A stretch of DNA of 64,000 nt from Croceitalea sp947503285 (GTDB taxonomy: Bacteria > Bacteroidota > Bacteroidia > Flavobacteriales > Flavobacteriaceae), in contig NZ_BTGQ01000005.1 in assembly GCF_036985505.1 (NCBI RefSeq), positions 310,001-374,000 on the forward strand, read 5' to 3'. The position numbers were made by a program, and so were the translations under genes. Each line of letters starts with the position of its first letter. Position 1 is the first letter of the stretch. Below the pieces are notes generated by a model. The model did not search any database, was not told where the DNA came from, and saw only the letters and a program-made list of their open reading frames with translations. Shown here one piece after another: positions 17,729 to 26,702 of this stretch.

Positions 17729-19159
17729 ATGAGGAAATTCGCAAAACTGGTTCTACCGTTGTTCGCTTTATTGGCTTTGGGCTATTACGGCTATACTAGG
17801 TACCAAAATAGCAGTTCTTTAAAAGGCGTAGTACACCAAGACGCCACCTCGGTAATCAAAATAGGCATACATGATATCAAAAAAACGCTGATTCTAGATG
17901 CTTTGGGTGCTCCGAGGTATTACTATCAAAATTTGGATTTAGGGAATCGTACTGGCGATGATGACGGTAAAAAAGAATCAATAGGCAAGGGTGTTGAATT
18001 TATGCCTTACAACCTTTTATTCTTTACAATGCCAAAAGTAGAGCATACTGTTTTTACGGTTTTTAAAATCTACGATTTTACTGAATTTGAAGCATATGTC
18101 CATAACAAAGTAACACCCAAACTAGATGCCAATGGAATCACCGCGACCCAAGGCTATCAATCAGGGGTCTTCAAAAATGGAAGTATCGCCATAGCATGGA
18201 ACGACGAAAAACTTGCGCTTGCAGTTGCCCCTAGAATCAAGAATAGCGGTATTGCCGATGTTTTCAAAGAGTTGCTGGTAGACGATAAAACAATACCAAG
18301 TACGGATCACCCTTTGCTAAAAACCATCAAGAACGAAACGGCACACGCTGTGTATGCGGCTGACGGTGGGGTAGCTACCCTTACGTTTAATGATGGCAAT
18401 GCATTTTTGAAAGGAAAGGGCAGTGTTGATTTTCCGTTTGCCAAAGAAGTTACCTTCCCTAGTTATCGAAATACCTCGCTTTCTTTCCATTACGGCTTGA
18501 ACCTAAGGGCCAACCCGATAAGGGAAGCATTGCTGGCAAGACGTTTGGGTAACTTAACTTTCTTTGAAAAGTATAATTTGGATGCCTCTGAAATCGCAAA
18601 ATCGTTAGATGGAAGACTAAGCTTCGCTATTTCGGGAAGGACAGTTCAAAACGATACGATAATAACATATGAGTATGATGATAACTTTGAGAAAGTAGCG
18701 CGAAAGACCGTTCAAAAGAGGAATGTGCCCGCTGCGTATTTACATTTAGGTGTTCAAGGGCAAAAATTGAAAAGTTATCTTTCTGAAAAAGGTGCCCTTT
18801 CTGAAAATGGAATCTTTGAACCCTTTCCTTTATATCAGACCACTCTGTTTGAACAAAGTACTGGGGCCGTTTTTAGTACCGTAAACGATACTATCTTACC
18901 AAAAGGGAAAACCAGTTCTTATTTTTTCAATCTACAGGCCGATTTTGAAAAATTACAGAAAGATCTTGATATTTCACATACTCGTGAACTTTTCTCAATA
19001 TTGACGAATATGCGCATTCAGGCTTGGCACGTTGACGAGCGTGAGATAAAGTTGGAGGGCACCCTTAATGCCGTAGATGATGATATCAATATTTTGTCAC
19101 AACTATTCTTTGGCTTACGGAACAACAAAATAATCGAGCCTAAAGAAGCGGAATTATAG
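17729..19159 (+). CDS. Membrane-anchored envelope protein, unknown function
   Basis: 476 residues with one N-terminal hydrophobic anchor (FAKLVLPLFALLALGYYGYT, residues 4-23) and a large outside domain. The segment SSLKGVVHQDATSVIKIGIHDIKKTL resembles the start of the preceding gene's mature domain, and late in both there is a strand-rich domain, so I infer that they are distant paralogues. No enzymatic motif is visible. It sits within the four-gene unit, 15 bp before the FAD oxidoreductase. Confidence 0.68.
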   Translation: MRKFAKLVLPLFALLALGYYGYTRYQNSSSLKGVVHQDATSVIKIGIHDIKKTLILDALGAPRYYYQNLDLGNRTGDDDGKKESIGKGVEFMPYNLLFFTMPKVEHTVFTVFKIYDFTEFEAYVHNKVTPKLDANGITATQGYQSGVFKNGSIAIAWNDEKLALAVAPRIKNSGIADVFKELLVDDKTIPSTDHPLLKTIKNETAHAVYAADGGVATLTFNDGNAFLKGKGSVDFPFAKEVTFPSYRNTSLSFHYGLNLRANPIREALLARRLGNLTFFEKYNLDASEIAKSLDGRLSFAISGRTVQNDTIITYEYDDNFEKVARKTVQKRNVPAAYLHLGVQGQKLKSYLSEKGALSENGIFEPFPLYQTTLFEQSTGAVFSTVNDTILPKGKTSSYFFNLQADFEKLQKDLDISHTRELFSILTNMRIQAWHVDEREIKLEGTLNAVDDDINILSQLFFGLRNNKIIEPKEAEL

Positions 19160-19174
19160 CCTTATTTTAGTGCT

Positions 19175-20287
19175 ATGGAACTTAGTTATTGGGAATACAA
19201 GACTTGGCTTTCAAACATCGATTATACCATTGTTGGTAGCGGTATCGTCGGATTGAACACCGCACTCTTTTTAAGGGCCCGTTTCCCACAGGCAAAAATC
19301 CTTATACTGGAAAAAGGGGTACTGCCACAAGGCGCAAGTACAAAGAATGCGGGATTCGCTTGTTTTGGAAGTATTTCAGAGGTTTTGATGGATTTAAAGA
19401 CCCATTCTGAAGAGGAAGTGGTTGAATTGGTAGCGCAACGCTTTAAGGGCATTCAATTGCTTCGTGAAACTTTAGGGGATGCCAATATTGGTTTTCAGCA
19501 ACTAGGGGGAAATGAACTTTTTTTAAAGAAACATAAGGTGCTTTTTGAGAAATGTGAGGCCTCCCTGTCAAGAGTAAATAACATGCTTGAACCAATCTTT
19601 GGCAAAACGGTCTTCAAAGTAACGCCGAACACCTTCGGTTTTCAAGATAGTAACCCGAAGCTCATAACACATATGGAAGAAGCTCAGATTGATACGGGTC
19701 GAATGATGGATAGCCTACTTTATACGGTTCGAAACAAGGGAATTGCCATGTTAAATTCGGTTGAGGTTCAAGGGTTTGAAGAGGTGGGCAATAAAGTTGC
19801 AGTTAAAACGAATCGCTTTGAATTCAAGACCAACAAGTTGTTGATCGCAACCAACGGATTTGCCCCAAGACTTTTACATGAAAAAGTGAAACCCGCTAGG
19901 GCGCAGGTACTTATTACAAGGCCCATTCAGAATCCAACCATAAAAGGGACGTTTCATTTTGATGAAGGGTATTACTATTTCAGGAATATTGATGATCGTA
20001 TTCTTTTCGGTGGTGGTCGAAACTTAGCTTTTAAAACGGAAGAAACGGATTCATTTGGGCAAACAAAACGCATCCAAAATGAATTGGAACGATTGCTGCG
20101 ACAAGTCATCCTTCCAAACACCCCGTTCGAAATAGAACGGAGGTGGAGTGGGATTATGGGAATTGGCAGCCAGAAAAAACAAATCGTTAAGCAACTCTCA
20201 AACCACGTCTATTGCGGTGTACGCCTCGGGGGTATGGGCATTGCAATCGGAAGTTCCGTAGGCAAAGAACTGGCTGATTTGGTATGA
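19175..20287 (+). CDS. FAD-dependent oxidoreductase (DAO family)
   Basis: 370 residues. The dinucleotide-binding fold DYTIVGSGIVGLNTALFLR (about 16-34) with GSGIVG is followed by ILILEKGVLPQGASTKNAGFACFG, the DAO pattern that contacts the FAD. The C-terminal VYCGVRLGGMGIAIGSSVGKELA is the second FAD-binding segment. Substrates in this family are amino acids, amines or sugar derivatives; nothing here decides between them. No signal peptide, so cytoplasmic. It ends the operon and converges on the ABC array. Confidence 0.85.
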   Translation: MELSYWEYKTWLSNIDYTIVGSGIVGLNTALFLRARFPQAKILILEKGVLPQGASTKNAGFACFGSISEVLMDLKTHSEEEVVELVAQRFKGIQLLRETLGDANIGFQQLGGNELFLKKHKVLFEKCEASLSRVNNMLEPIFGKTVFKVTPNTFGFQDSNPKLITHMEEAQIDTGRMMDSLLYTVRNKGIAMLNSVEVQGFEEVGNKVAVKTNRFEFKTNKLLIATNGFAPRLLHEKVKPARAQVLITRPIQNPTIKGTFHFDEGYYYFRNIDDRILFGGGRNLAFKTEETDSFGQTKRIQNELERLLRQVILPNTPFEIERRWSGIMGIGSQKKQIVKQLSNHVYCGVRLGGMGIAIGSSVGKELADLV

Positions 20288-20365
20288 TTTCGTGTTGTCA
20301 GGCAGCGAACTGTCCAGACTTATTCTAACCGAGAATGAGGGAGCGGGTTACCCCCCCAAACCTTA

Positions 20366-21031
20366 TCAGACCTTCCTTCCATCCAATAGATTAATGATTC
20401 GTGAACCATAAGCAGCATTTTTTTCAGAGTGGGTCACTTGAATGATGGTCACCCCATCTTCTTCATTAAGCTTCTTGAACAGTTGCATGATCTCCTCACT
20501 TTGTTGTGAATTAAGATTGCCCGTTGGTTCATCGGCCAATATCAACTTTGGGTTGGCAATCAAAGCTCGGGCCACCCCTACCAATTGTTGTTGCCCGCCA
20601 CTCAGCTGTGCCGAAAACAGATCCTTCTTACCAACGATATTGAACCGATCCAACATATCAGCCACCATGGCCTTGCGCTCAGAGCCTTTAAACTTTTTAT
20701 AGAGTAACGGCATCTCAAGGTTTTCTTGAACGGTCAATTCATCCAATAAATGATACGACTGAAATACAAAGCCGATATATTCTTTGTATAGATTGGCCCG
20801 GTGTTTTTCTTTCAATGTATGAACCGATTCATGAAGAAAATCATATTCGCCCTCATCAAAGGTATCGAGCATCCCTATAACGTTCAAAAGGGTGGATTTA
20901 CCAGATCCAGAAGGCCCCATTACCGAAATAAACTCCCCTTCTTGAACCTCTAGATTGATGTCTTTCAAAAGAAAAATACGTTGGCCACCTGAGTTGACCC
21001 ATTTGAAAATATTCTTTAGTTGTAATAGCAT
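20366..21031 (-). CDS. ABC transporter ATPase 1 (MacB/LolD-like), atypical signature
   Basis: 221-residue nucleotide-binding subunit for FtsX/MacB-type permeases. Walker A GPSGSGKST at 39-47, Q-loop Gln91, signature LSGGQ at 143-147, Walker B LILADE at 163-168, and H-loop His201. Two positions differ from ATPase 2 and the usual family pattern: the residue after GGQQQ is Leu150 in place of Arg, and the D-loop reads NLNS (Asn174 for Asp). It is the last gene of the array, 51 bp after P1. It should still bind ATP, but catalytic strength may be altered. It could pair with any of the permeases, most simply those of its own unit (P5 to P1). Confidence 0.92.
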   Translation of the reverse strand: MLLQLKNIFKWVNSGGQRIFLLKDINLEVQEGEFISVMGPSGSGKSTLLNVIGMLDTFDEGEYDFLHESVHTLKEKHRANLYKEYIGFVFQSYHLLDELTVQENLEMPLLYKKFKGSERKAMVADMLDRFNIVGKKDLFSAQLSGGQQQLVGVARALIANPKLILADEPTGNLNSQQSEEIMQLFKKLNEEDGVTIIQVTHSEKNAAYGSRIINLLDGRKV

Positions 21032-21082
21032 AAATGTCCGCTTTAAATTGTAATGATATTATGTTTCTTTTTCGTGTTTTTA

Positions 21083-23485
21083 TCAGTCATCCTTCAGTGC
21101 TTTGACCGGGTTCATCATTGCTGCGCTAAAGCTCTTATAGCCAACCGTTGCAAATGCTATGAGCATAATGATGATTGCGGTAATCAAAAAGGCCCAAACA
21201 TCAAGTTGTATGCGGTAGGCAAAACCCTCTAACCATGTATCCATTGCGTAAAATCCAATAGGAAATGCTATGAAGAAAGAGATGACCACCAATTTAAGAA
21301 AGTCTTTTGAAAGCATACCAACGATTTGTGGAACCGTTGAACCCAACACTTTTCGTATGCCTATCTCTTTGAACCGTTGTTCTGCCGTAAATGTGATCAG
21401 TCCGAATAACCCTAAACAGGCCACGAAAATGGTGAGTATGGCGAAAATATTCAATATGGTTCCCATCTTTCGTTCTACGAGATAGGTTTTTTGATACGAT
21501 TGGTCTAAAAGTTCATAATCGAAAGGTTCCCCAGAATCAAAGCTTTTCCATAGGGTTTGGGTATCGGCTATTAAGGTAGCCATATCAGCTGTTCGTGCCT
21601 TAACCAAGAGTCCGCCATAGGGATTGTAAAACAACAACAAAGGTTCAATTGGCGTGTGCAGTGATTTAAAATGAAAATCTTTGACGACACCTATGATGGT
21701 CGCGGTCTTACCGGCATCGGTAATCGTTTTGCCCAACGCATTATTTTCGAGGCCCAATAGTTTGCTAGCTGTTTCATTAATGATGACTTTGGTGGAATCG
21801 GCGCCAAATACCTTTGAAAAATTTCGCCCCGATACCAACTTCATACCCATAGTTGGTAGGTAATGCCCATCAATATTGTATACGGCCATTCGACGACTGA
21901 AAACGCCGTCTTTGTAAATAGTCGACATATTGATATCCGTTGGGCCTGCCGGTACGAATGCAGATTGGGTTACTGAACCAACTTTCGGATTCTTAAGTAA
22001 TTCTTGTTTGAATGCATTTAAGCTATTCCCTAAAAGATGGGCATCCCTGAGTACTAGAAGCTGCTCTTTATCATAACCTACATCCTTTTGTTGAATGTAG
22101 TTCATTTGTTGTCTTACGATTAAGGTGGCCAATATCAAACCCGTAGAGATGGTAAATTGGAAAACCACCAAACCACTACGTACGCCTTTGTTATGACCAC
22201 TATTTGAAAATTTACTTTTCAGTGCCGATATAGGCTTGAACGAAGAAAGGAACAACGAAGGGTATGCTCCGGCCAACAGGCTAATGAAAAAAGTCAGCGC
22301 AATCAAAAGCCCAATACTTGACGCATTGATAAAACTACTTAACTGTAAGGCTTTTCCCGATAGTTCATTGAATTTGGGAATAAGCACGACGAGAAGGCCC
22401 AGCGCAATAAATAAGGCCAATACCGTGGCGATAAAGGCTTCTGATAAAAATTGCTGCCATAACTGTTTTCTTTGGGAACCTAGAACTTTTCGAATACCCA
22501 CTTCCCTAGATCTTTTGGATGCGGAAGCGGTGGAGAGGTTCATAAAATTAATACACGCGATAAGCAACATAAAGAGTGCTATGGCACTAAAGATATAAAC
22601 GTATTTAATATCACCCCCTTGTTCCAATTCTTGTGAAGCACCGACGAAATCATGATTTAAGTGAATATCCGTCAAGGGCTGCAAAAAGAGCCCTAGTTGG
22701 TTGTCTTTCATAAAATCAGAGTAAGATACGCCAAGGTCATCTTGTATTTGAGGCCCCATATATTTTTGAAGCACTTGGGGTAGTTTTTTTTCTAGATCTT
22801 TGTAGACCTTTCCATTCTCAAGTACTAAATAGGTGAAATAATTGGAGTTTACCCAAGAAGTGCTTTTTGCTGGATCAAAGCCTTGCATCGACGCAAGAAC
22901 ATCAAATCGAAAATGACTGTTCTGGGGCACGTTCTCAATAATTGCGGTGACCCTAAAGGGTTGTGAATTTCCTTCTATGAGAATGTTTTTGCCTATTGGG
23001 TTTGAATTGCCAAAGTATTTATTGGCCTCTGATTCTGTAAGCACCACGGTATTGGGTTCTTCTAAAGGAGATTGGGTATCACCATCTATAATAGCTAAGG
23101 TAAAAACGTTGAAAAAGTTAGGGTCGACGTAAGCGGCTTTACCATTTCGAAAGGCCGTAGTTCCATAAGCAATTTTTGGGGTACCCAAATTATAGATTCT
23201 TGTGGCATCCACAACTTCCGGAAAATCATTTTTAAGGGTTTGAGCCACCGGTGCCATGACAACGGCTTCCTTGATTTTTTCACCATTGATCTGGGCCTTA
23301 AAAACAACCCTTACGATATCATCCGCTTTTTCATTAAAGGTGTCATAGCTCAACTCGTCTACCACGAATAGCAGCATTAACAGGCACGAGGCAATACCGA
23401 TGGCGAGACCGGCAATATTGATGGCAAACATACTTTTGTGCTTCAAAATGTTCCGCCACGCGATTTTTATATAGTTTTTCAGCAT
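21083..23485 (-). CDS. FtsX/MacB-type duplicated permease P1
   Basis: Inner-membrane ABC permease of 800 residues with no ATPase domain of its own. Layout: helix 1 at about 20-42, a MacB_PCD-like outside domain to about 295, helices 2-4 near 298-318, 350-370 and 392-413, then a second copy with helix 5 near 437-457, a second outside domain, and helices 6-8 near 677-700, 730-750 and 770-790. Each half keeps the cytoplasmic coupling motif (EVGIRKVLGS near 328, KEIGIRKVLGS near 708), so one chain could supply both half-sites for an ATPase dimer. It ends NPVKALKDD, like the ...P(V/I)EALRYE ending of MacB. In MacB-type systems these permeases couple ATP hydrolysis to periplasmic movement rather than carrying substrate across the membrane. 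The substrate is unknown. Confidence 0.92.
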   Translation of the reverse strand: MLKNYIKIAWRNILKHKSMFAINIAGLAIGIASCLLMLLFVVDELSYDTFNEKADDIVRVVFKAQINGEKIKEAVVMAPVAQTLKNDFPEVVDATRIYNLGTPKIAYGTTAFRNGKAAYVDPNFFNVFTLAIIDGDTQSPLEEPNTVVLTESEANKYFGNSNPIGKNILIEGNSQPFRVTAIIENVPQNSHFRFDVLASMQGFDPAKSTSWVNSNYFTYLVLENGKVYKDLEKKLPQVLQKYMGPQIQDDLGVSYSDFMKDNQLGLFLQPLTDIHLNHDFVGASQELEQGGDIKYVYIFSAIALFMLLIACINFMNLSTASASKRSREVGIRKVLGSQRKQLWQQFLSEAFIATVLALFIALGLLVVLIPKFNELSGKALQLSSFINASSIGLLIALTFFISLLAGAYPSLFLSSFKPISALKSKFSNSGHNKGVRSGLVVFQFTISTGLILATLIVRQQMNYIQQKDVGYDKEQLLVLRDAHLLGNSLNAFKQELLKNPKVGSVTQSAFVPAGPTDINMSTIYKDGVFSRRMAVYNIDGHYLPTMGMKLVSGRNFSKVFGADSTKVIINETASKLLGLENNALGKTITDAGKTATIIGVVKDFHFKSLHTPIEPLLLFYNPYGGLLVKARTADMATLIADTQTLWKSFDSGEPFDYELLDQSYQKTYLVERKMGTILNIFAILTIFVACLGLFGLITFTAEQRFKEIGIRKVLGSTVPQIVGMLSKDFLKLVVISFFIAFPIGFYAMDTWLEGFAYRIQLDVWAFLITAIIIMLIAFATVGYKSFSAAMMNPVKALKDD

Positions 23486-23517
23486 TTTAAATGTTTTTAG
23501 ATCGATGCAATGATATT

Positions 23518-25893
23518 TTACTCTTCCCTTAGGGCCTTAATGGGGTTTCGGTTGGCAGCCCGTATGGCTTGGCTTCCTACGGTAAGCATCGCAATAACCA
23601 GGGCTACTAATCCAGCACTTAAAAAATATCCGCCATGTAGTGAGATTTTGTAGGCAAATTGTGATAGCCAATCTGCCGCAAGCAAATACGCAATAGGTAA
23701 CGCGATGAGCATTGAAATCAGCACCAATTTTAAAAATTCACTAGAGAGCATTACGGTTAATTGGCCAATACTCTGACCAAGTACTTTTCGGATACTAATT
23801 TCTTTTCGTCGTCTTTCAGCGGAAAAAGCTGCCAAGCCAAAAAGACCTAGGCAAGATATTAAAACAGCCATTCCGGCAAAGTATTTAGACAAGGTCGATA
23901 CGCGTTGTTCTGCTTGGTAAAGCTCTTGATATTGATTATCCAAAAAACGAAAATTAAACTCCAACCCTGGATTGAATTGGTGAAAAAGGTCGGTTAGGGC
24001 CGCTAAAGTGGATTTTTCTTCACCCGCTTTTATTTTTACCACTAAATTACTTACCCACTCCGTTCGGCACAACAATGCCATTGGGGCGATTTCATTGTAC
24101 AATGATTGTATGTTAAAATCTTTTACCACGCCTATTATCTCCCTGTTCGGTCCTCGCATGTCAATTACGGTACCAATAGGATTTTCAAGCCCCATGAGCT
24201 TAACGGCTGTTTCATTTAATATGATTTGTGAACCGTTATCCGGTCTTTCATTTACATAAGAGCGGCCTTCCTTTATTGCAATACCCATGGTCTCGATAAA
24301 ATCCGGACCTACATGGGCATGTCTAAAAGTCAATTGTTCAGACCCTTCTTTTTGCCCTGGCCAAGAATGACCCCGTGAAGAGTTGCTGAAATTTGTCATA
24401 CTACCCTGCATATAAGAGGCATTTACCACGCCGGGTAATTGTTTTGCCTCATCAAGAAACACATCCATACTGTTGATAAGGGCATCTTCTCGCTCAAAGA
24501 TGATGATGTTGTCTTTGTTGAATCCAAGATTTTTTGACTGTATAAAATCAAGCTGCCTATAAATGACACTTACCGCAACGATTAATATCAATGAAACGCT
24601 AAATTGAAATATCACCAAGCCCTTACGGACAAAGAGTTCGCCAAACGAAGTGCTTATTTTTCCCTTTAATACCTTAACAGGGTTGAATTTGGTAAGGTAT
24701 ATTGCCGGGTAACTTCCCGAGGCCAGGCCCGTACATAATGTGATAAGTACAATTGGGACAATTATCTCAGCGTCTAAGGTGAATACAAGCGCCTTACCGG
24801 TGACACTATTGAACCAAGGCATAAGTAGTATGACTGCAACGCAAGCACTGATTAAGGCGAAGAATGAAAGTAGCACCGATTCTGAAAGGAATTGAAGGAT
24901 CAGTGACTTTCTATTTGCCCCCACTGCTTTTTTTATTCCCACTTCCTTTAATCTTCTTGAGGCCCTAGCCGTTGATAGATTCATAAAATTGATACAAGCG
25001 ATGGATAGTACAAAAAGGGCAATGATTGAAAAAAGGATTACATAGGTAATTCGCCCCCCAACCTGTTTTCCGTTTTCATAGGTTCCTTTAAGGTAATTGT
25101 CACTATACTTTGTAAAAAAGACTTGATCTTCAACGTAGTCGCTTTTCTTTTTTGTGAAATCCGCTATTTTATCATTAAAATCATTGAGGTCAACATTTGG
25201 TTTTAGCAATGCATACATGCTGGAGCTATTGCTATACCACGCTATGTCGTCAGGATTTCGATATTTTAAGAAGGTTTTGTAGGGCAGCACAAAATCGAAC
25301 CGTTCAGACGAGGTTTTAGGAATTTCAAAAACACCGGTAACAGTAAAAACACCATCTATGTTTTCCTCTGCTTTTTTTACCGAAATGGTTTTTCCTATCG
25401 GGTCTGAACCTTGTCCAAAAAGGGTATTTGCGAGTTTCGATGAAATTAAGACAGCATCTACATCGGCCAATACCGTGTTTTTATTTCCTGTGATCAAAGG
25501 GTAAGAGAAGACCTTAAAAAAGTCTTCACTTGCCATAATTCCAAAAGAACTTAGCTTCTTATCCTCGATTTCCAGGTGGGCACTATTATTGAACCTATAG
25601 ACCGCGGTGGCCATTTCAACCTCGGGAATTTCTTGCTGTAAGGCCTTCAACATCAAGCTTGAATTTGAAGTGAATGTAGCTAACGAACCTTGCCCATTAG
25701 GTACGTTTCTTCGCACCTGGTAAAGTCGTTCATCGTTTTTATGGAACTTATCGACTACCATTTCATGTGAAACCCATAGAAACACCAAGAATACACATAC
25801 CAACCCGGTTGATAGTCCAATTAGATTAATCAGGAAACTACTCTTGTGCTTTTGAATAGTTCTTACATATAGTAATAAGTTGTGCTTTAACAT
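23518..25893 (-). CDS. FtsX/MacB-type duplicated permease P2
   Basis: 791 residues, intact, same two-half layout as P1. Coupling motifs are KEVGIKKAVGA in the N half and KEISIRKVLGQ in the C half, both slightly off the array consensus; tail NPIKALREE. Its opening (MLKHNL, then DKFHKNDERLYQV) and the stretch before helix 2 (YSDNYLKGTYENG, GGRITYV) are closest to P9 by eye, although six permeases lie between, so the two are probably products of a non-adjacent duplication. 32 bp upstream of P1 and 64 bp downstream of GIN protein 1. Confidence 0.92.
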   Translation of the reverse strand: MLKHNLLLYVRTIQKHKSSFLINLIGLSTGLVCVFLVFLWVSHEMVVDKFHKNDERLYQVRRNVPNGQGSLATFTSNSSLMLKALQQEIPEVEMATAVYRFNNSAHLEIEDKKLSSFGIMASEDFFKVFSYPLITGNKNTVLADVDAVLISSKLANTLFGQGSDPIGKTISVKKAEENIDGVFTVTGVFEIPKTSSERFDFVLPYKTFLKYRNPDDIAWYSNSSSMYALLKPNVDLNDFNDKIADFTKKKSDYVEDQVFFTKYSDNYLKGTYENGKQVGGRITYVILFSIIALFVLSIACINFMNLSTARASRRLKEVGIKKAVGANRKSLILQFLSESVLLSFFALISACVAVILLMPWFNSVTGKALVFTLDAEIIVPIVLITLCTGLASGSYPAIYLTKFNPVKVLKGKISTSFGELFVRKGLVIFQFSVSLILIVAVSVIYRQLDFIQSKNLGFNKDNIIIFEREDALINSMDVFLDEAKQLPGVVNASYMQGSMTNFSNSSRGHSWPGQKEGSEQLTFRHAHVGPDFIETMGIAIKEGRSYVNERPDNGSQIILNETAVKLMGLENPIGTVIDMRGPNREIIGVVKDFNIQSLYNEIAPMALLCRTEWVSNLVVKIKAGEEKSTLAALTDLFHQFNPGLEFNFRFLDNQYQELYQAEQRVSTLSKYFAGMAVLISCLGLFGLAAFSAERRRKEISIRKVLGQSIGQLTVMLSSEFLKLVLISMLIALPIAYLLAADWLSQFAYKISLHGGYFLSAGLVALVIAMLTVGSQAIRAANRNPIKALREE

Positions 25894-25957
25894 TTTTTAA
25901 TTTTATGATGACGGCTCAAAAAACTTGGTTGGTACTTCTTCTATTCCAATAGAACTT

Positions 25958-26680
25958 TTATTGTCTAGATACGCTACTGGAACCTGTAGTTTTCGCGTAT
26001 TCCTTACTCGGATTGCCACGATATCTTATGTTACTGGAACCTGATGATTTCGTACGGAGCACATCGGTAACTGCCAATCGAATATCGGAAGAACCCGATG
26101 AGGTAATTTCGGCATCGGTGGCTTTTAGATCATAAGCATTCAGACTTGAAGATCCAGAAGAAGTGATGTTCAGCTTTTCAGTACTCCCACCAAGCTTTAT
26201 GTTACTTGATCCAGATGAGACTATCTTTAAGCTATTTACATTCAGCAACAGTTCTGCATTTCTAGCTCCTGAGGTATGCACTTTAAAACTATCGGCCTTA
26301 AGGGTCGTGGTAGTATATAATTTGCCAGAACCTGAAAGACGAATCGCATCTATTTCCTCAACAGGGATGGTTATCAAAATACGCTCACCATTTGAGATTT
26401 TAAGTTGCATATTGTCCCTTGATTTTATGGTCAAGGTTCCCCCTTTCACTTCGGTTTCGATATATTTTAAAAGGTTATCCTCACCTGATAAAGTGATTTT
26501 TCCCTCAGTGCCTTCTACAAGTTTGACTTCATAAAAACCACCTACTCGAAGTCCGTCGTAATCTCCAGTGGTTCTTTCTATGGTAACGACGTTGCCGTTG
26601 CCCTTTACTTTTTTGCCGCGTTGGGCGTTTACCGATACGAGTGCTGCTAGTGTCAAAAAAATTGTAATTAAGTTTTTCAT
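25958..26680 (-). CDS. GIN-domain (DUF2807) periplasmic protein 1
   Basis: 240 residues. Signal peptide MKNLITIFLTLAALVSVNAQ, then a right-handed beta-helix-like GIN/DUF2807 domain: early GNGNVVTIERTTGDYDGLRVGGFYEVKLVEG and, from about 145, a ladder of turns marked SSGSS or similar (VSSGSSNIKL, TSSGSSSLNAY, TSSGSSDIRL, KSSGSSNIRY). Bacterial members are secreted and of unknown function, suggested to be adhesive or scaffold-like. Start 26680 has an AAAGGA ribosome binding site about 9 bp upstream; the longer frame from 26710 overlaps P3. It lies between P3 and P2, and its position inside the permease run implies a shared role. Confidence 0.88.
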   Translation of the reverse strand: MKNLITIFLTLAALVSVNAQRGKKVKGNGNVVTIERTTGDYDGLRVGGFYEVKLVEGTEGKITLSGEDNLLKYIETEVKGGTLTIKSRDNMQLKISNGERILITIPVEEIDAIRLSGSGKLYTTTTLKADSFKVHTSGARNAELLLNVNSLKIVSSGSSNIKLGGSTEKLNITSSGSSSLNAYDLKATDAEITSSGSSDIRLAVTDVLRTKSSGSSNIRYRGNPSKEYAKTTGSSSVSRQ

Positions 26681-26702
26681 GATGGTTTCCTTTGTTTGAT
26701 TA

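Noticed and set aside
20288..20365. Bidirectional terminator between the FAD oxidoreductase and ATPase 1
   Set aside because: The region contains a C-run and short complementary pieces, but no stem of useful length with a T-run.
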